From positions 930,001 through 994,000 of the forward strand of contig NZ_CP018786.1 of assembly GCF_002025665.1 (NCBI RefSeq): DNA of 64,000 bases, written 5' to 3'. Made by a program: the position numbers and the translations under genes. The stretch's first letter is position 1, and each line of letters starts with the position of its first letter. This DNA comes from Chryseobacterium indologenes. GTDB lineage: Bacteria; Bacteroidota; Bacteroidia; Flavobacteriales; Weeksellaceae. This document shows, in pieces, positions 61,187 through 64,000 of the stretch. The notes under the pieces were generated by a model that was given only the letters and a program-made list of their open reading frames with translations, had not been told where the DNA came from and searched no databases.

Positions 61187-61711
61187 ATGCAAGGACAAAT
61201 CACATTATCAAAGAAAGAAAGGCATTATCAGTTTTTTTATTTAATACTGATGCTGGTAACTGCAATGTTATTTTTGGGAGTGATCTTTTTAAAAGGATTT
61301 GTATCTCCTTTTTCTGATGAAGATGTAAGAGGAATTCAGAATCTTGAGCAGAAAGCCGAATTTGAACAACACCAGAAAGTTGTTCTTCCTATCATGGACA
61401 GTACTTATACCATGATTACCAAACTTACTGATGACGGACCACAGCCTTTTATAGAAAACAATATCCAGTTGGGAGTAAACGACCTTAACAGCTATTTCAA
61501 TAGTACTGACGTTGTGGATATCCGCAAAGATGCCTATCCACAGATCGCAAAATTTTATAAAATGTATTTTGATGACAAAAAAGTCATTTCAACAACCTCT
61601 GAAGACATTAAAATTTTCCAGAAACAGGTAGATGAATGCAGAATCGGATTTAAAGATAAGCAGAATAAGCTCTATCAGCGCGAGCAGGATCTGAAAGCAA
61701 GAATGCAGTAA
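61187..61711 (+). CDS. T6SS subtype iii transmembrane protein (TssO-like)
   Basis: A 174-residue protein starting 11 bases after the previous stop. LSKKERHYQFFYLILMLVTA begins a single transmembrane segment (about 15-33). The periplasmic part contains NNIQLGVNDLNSYF and VDECRIGFKDKQ, again with one Cys near the end like the gene before it, so the two may be related. Assigned to the TssO/TssP group by size, topology and position. Confidence 0.77.
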   Translation: MQGQITLSKKERHYQFFYLILMLVTAMLFLGVIFLKGFVSPFSDEDVRGIQNLEQKAEFEQHQKVVLPIMDSTYTMITKLTDDGPQPFIENNIQLGVNDLNSYFNSTDVVDIRKDAYPQIAKFYKMYFDDKKVISTTSEDIKIFQKQVDECRIGFKDKQNKLYQREQDLKARMQ

Positions 61712-61760
61712 GCAAATAAATACTAGGAATTTTAAATAAAACACATCACAATTACTAACT

Positions 61761-62672
61761 ATGAATTATTTTCAAAAGAACAAGAAAAACATTATTATCG
61801 GTGTTATTGCAACTTTGCTGATTGCAGCATTGGTTGCTCTGTGGCTGCAGAAAAAGGTAATACACTCAGCCGATGATATTGTTGGGGTGGTTTATCCGTC
61901 TTCACTGGCGGTAGGAGATACACTTTTATTCGAAGATAAAACCCAGTTTGCGAAAACCAAAAGATGGAATTTCGGAGATGGAACAACTTCAGATAAAAAC
62001 AGTGGTATTCACTTCTATAATAAACCAGGGTACTATCAGGTAAGTTTGATCGTTGACAACAAGTACACGAAATCTTTCCCTGTAATGGTAGGCGCAAGAA
62101 GCGTTCAGAAACCAAAAGATACTGCACAGTCTAAAACAACTATTGAAGCGGTTACTCAGGCGATGCAAAATGAAAATGTGACTTTCCGTGCTGTTTCTGA
62201 TGCAAAACAGTTTGCATGGAAATTCGGTGAGTCTGGAAATACAGATGCTAAGGATAAATTTACCATCTATTCCTATAAAAAACCTGGAGAGTATCTGGTG
62301 ACTCTTTACACAGAACAAAGCCAGGATCCTATCTATCACCGTATCAAAATTCTTCCGGCTTATGATGCTCTTGCAGAAGATGAAGTTTCAGTAGAAGACT
62401 CTTATGCAAAAGTAGATAATGATTTTAAATATCACCTGCAGCAGATTGCTAACGGAAACAGTTTCAATATGCATTACAATTACCTGTTGAAAACGTATCT
62501 GTGTAACAATGAAAATACAGTGGTAAAAGTAAATGACAGTAAAGTCAATAACTTCTACATGTATTGTGCTGGCCTTCAGTTTGACAAAAATACGGTAATC
62601 CAGACGGTAAAAGTAAACCTGGATGATACGCAGAACTGTGTAACTAAAGTAGATATTAATCAAAGCAAATAA
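61761..62672 (+). CDS. T6SS-associated membrane-anchored PKD-domain protein
   Basis: A 303-residue protein with a transmembrane anchor (about 11-28) and two PKD-like domains (KRWNFGDGTTSDKN near 75-88; KQFAWKFGESGN near 151-162) followed by an all-alpha/beta tail with cysteines (KTYLCNNENT, DDTQNCVTK). In T6SS(iii) operons a PKD protein lies just before tssR. It probably forms part of the periplasmic shaft. The name TssP or TssQ is not assigned here. Confidence 0.77.
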   Translation: MNYFQKNKKNIIIGVIATLLIAALVALWLQKKVIHSADDIVGVVYPSSLAVGDTLLFEDKTQFAKTKRWNFGDGTTSDKNSGIHFYNKPGYYQVSLIVDNKYTKSFPVMVGARSVQKPKDTAQSKTTIEAVTQAMQNENVTFRAVSDAKQFAWKFGESGNTDAKDKFTIYSYKKPGEYLVTLYTEQSQDPIYHRIKILPAYDALAEDEVSVEDSYAKVDNDFKYHLQQIANGNSFNMHYNYLLKTYLCNNENTVVKVNDSKVNNFYMYCAGLQFDKNTVIQTVKVNLDDTQNCVTKVDINQSK

Positions 62673-62719
62673 TTTCGTCCGGTCTTACGGATGTACCAAT
62701 CATAAAAAGATTAAATAGG

Positions 62720-64000
62720 ATGAAAAATAAATTTCCTCTAGCAGCATATTATATAGGGTTATCAGTATTATTGACGAGTTGCCAGGTAAAACTGCCGTCA
62801 AAGAAAACCCCGGAGCCTTCACAGTATGGGCAGGTGGACGCTTCACCTGTCGTTAACGGATATCCAAAAAAGTCAGTTCCATGGATTGTTATTTCAGACA
62901 GATCAAGAAATACAGCTTATTTGGATAAAGATGATGAGAAGTCTTACAAAGAAGTAAAATTCCTTGAACCTTTAATGGTTTTAAAACATAGAGACGGAAT
63001 GGTAAAAGTGGCGGAATATGTTCCGGATGCTTTAATGAAAAAAGTTTCCTCGAAATCAGTCAAAACCTACGGCTGGATTCAGGAATCTGACCTCCTTCTT
63101 TGGAATAATGCCTTAAAAAGCGAAAAAACAGGTTATCCTGTAAGAGTGGCAGTAGTCCCTAATAACAGCGAAGTTATCAGAAATGCTGAAAGATACTACA
63201 AAAATGACTCTATTATGGTGTTTAATTCACCAAGTCTTATTGAAACAGCCAACGTGAAAATTCCCAACGGACAAATTGTTTACGTATACAAGATGGCTGA
63301 AAATAACAAACGTTTCCTGGTAGGTAAAAAACCGTCTGTTGACATGGACAGTATCAACAAAGGACTTTACGGATGGGTAAGCTCAAATGTAATTTCCAGC
63401 TGGGGAGAGCGTTCTGCTATCAAATTAAAAAATACCACAGGAATTAATGATACAACACTGGGAATTCATGAAGGATATCCAGGTGGATCTGCTTCAGATG
63501 CTGATAATAAAACAGCAGTTCTTCTTACTGATGTAAACAAGAGAACACCTCTGGAAAATATTTTTCCTGTTCATCTTCCTTTAGAAGAAGCTCCAACTCC
63601 TGATTCAAAGACAAAATATTTCACCAATATTTTAGATTACAGCAAGAACTTTGTATCCAATGTATTGGGGGAGCCCATCTATTTTGACCGTTACAGAGAG
63701 ATTACGGAAAGAGATAAAAATATCAATATTGTTTTCGCATTAGACGTAAGTGCTGCCAACGCACCTTATGCACCTATTGTAAAATCATTATTACAGGATC
63801 TTCAACTTAGATTTGAAAAACCATCTTACTTCAGTAATGTTAAATATGGAGTGGTTTTATATAAAAATAATCCTTGCGGGGAGAATATTTCTGTATCCAA
63901 CTTAAGTACAGATTACAGCAAGATTTCCTCATTTATTGATCAGAAAACAAATGAAATGAACTGCGCAAGCAACAATGGTTACCAGCCGGTAGGAGAAGCT
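62720..64000 (+). CDS. tssR: TssR, T6SS subtype iii lipoprotein (runs off the window)
   Basis: The first 427 residues are in the window. It starts with a signal peptide and lipobox LLTSC-Q (Cys21). Then come two or three SH3-like segments (IVISDRSRNTAYLDKDDEK, YGWIQESDLLLW, YGWVSSNVISSW) and, from about 330, a von Willebrand-A-like start (INIVFALDVSAANAPYAPIVK). The position after the TssO-like and PKD genes and this layout identify TssR, an outer-membrane component of the Bacteroidota T6SS. The C-terminus and the rest of the locus lie beyond the window. Confidence 0.85.
   Translation, partial: MKNKFPLAAYYIGLSVLLTSCQVKLPSKKTPEPSQYGQVDASPVVNGYPKKSVPWIVISDRSRNTAYLDKDDEKSYKEVKFLEPLMVLKHRDGMVKVAEYVPDALMKKVSSKSVKTYGWIQESDLLLWNNALKSEKTGYPVRVAVVPNNSEVIRNAERYYKNDSIMVFNSPSLIETANVKIPNGQIVYVYKMAENNKRFLVGKKPSVDMDSINKGLYGWVSSNVISSWGERSAIKLKNTTGINDTTLGIHEGYPGGSASDADNKTAVLLTDVNKRTPLENIFPVHLPLEEAPTPDSKTKYFTNILDYSKNFVSNVLGEPIYFDRYREITERDKNINIVFALDVSAANAPYAPIVKSLLQDLQLRFEKPSYFSNVKYGVVLYKNNPCGENISVSNLSTDYSKISSFIDQKTNEMNCASNNGYQPVGEA

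Noticed and set aside
61989..62339. Minus-strand frames within the PKD-domain gene
   Set aside because: Antisense shadows, no recognisable features.

Overview
The window looks like chromosomal DNA of a member of the Bacteroidota, class Flavobacteriia, most likely Chryseobacterium or a close relative. The evidence is the low G+C content; promoters of the form TTTG-N18/19-TAnnTTTG instead of sigma70 boxes; few Shine-Dalgarno sequences; many SusC-like or TonB-dependent receptors and short lipoproteins; a type IX secretion C-terminal sorting domain; and a subtype-iii type VI secretion locus. I see no rRNA, tRNA, CRISPR array, transposase, prophage or replication origin.

Layout. 1-3 kb: the start of an M16 peptidase (minus) and a PcrA/UvrD helicase. 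3-14 kb: a large TonB-dependent receptor, a CstA transporter, two alpha/beta hydrolases, a HipA-like kinase overlapping a DUF3037 gene, a secreted SGNH-PKD protein with a T9SS sorting domain, and two lipoproteins. 13.9-23.7 kb: a minus-strand block for tyrosine breakdown (flavin reductase, fumarylacetoacetase, 4-hydroxyphenylpyruvate dioxygenase, homogentisate dioxygenase). It is interleaved with two CoA-transferases that could handle the acetoacetate/acetate/succinate end products, a regulator-like protein, and a GxxExxY gene broken by one in-frame stop. 23.8-26.3 kb: a TonB-dependent receptor with a CxxC in its plug, translationally coupled to a thioredoxin-fold protein, behind a palindromic operator. 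26.7-28.7 kb: an HxlR regulator divergent from an oxidoreductase-cupin pair. 29-32 kb: a glycine-betaine ABC transporter (ATPase-permease-binding protein) with an apparently long leader. 32.4-45.6 kb: stress and redox genes (DUF1304, Crp-like regulator with DoxX and AhpD-like proteins, cyclase, two aldo/keto reductases, an MdaB-SDR-ABM-DJ-1 operon, metallophosphoesterase, LysR regulator, two GNATs, alkylation repair, nitronate monooxygenase). 46.3-49.6 kb: Mpl, a lipoprotein, an acyltransferase and a Nudix hydrolase, all on the minus strand.

50-56.4 kb is the most coherent accessory system: a curli-type functional-amyloid locus. It has a many-repeat curlin, a second curlin-like subunit, a CsgE with an extra N-terminal CsgH-like domain, CsgF, a CsgG pore lipoprotein with an added C-terminal beta-barrel, and a beta-propeller surface lipoprotein. 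A LuxR-type regulator whose receiver lacks the phospho-acceptor Asp faces the locus. 56.6-59.5 kb holds OsmC, ribonuclease G, a 29-residue basic protein and an HU protein. 59.8 kb to the end holds a second LuxR-type regulator with Glu in place of the phospho-Asp, divergent from the start of a type VI secretion operon that runs off the window inside tssR.

Many intergenic gaps carry short interspersed repeats that fold as long imperfect palindromes. At least four families occur in two or more copies here, and some copies appear to preserve pairing while sequence changes.
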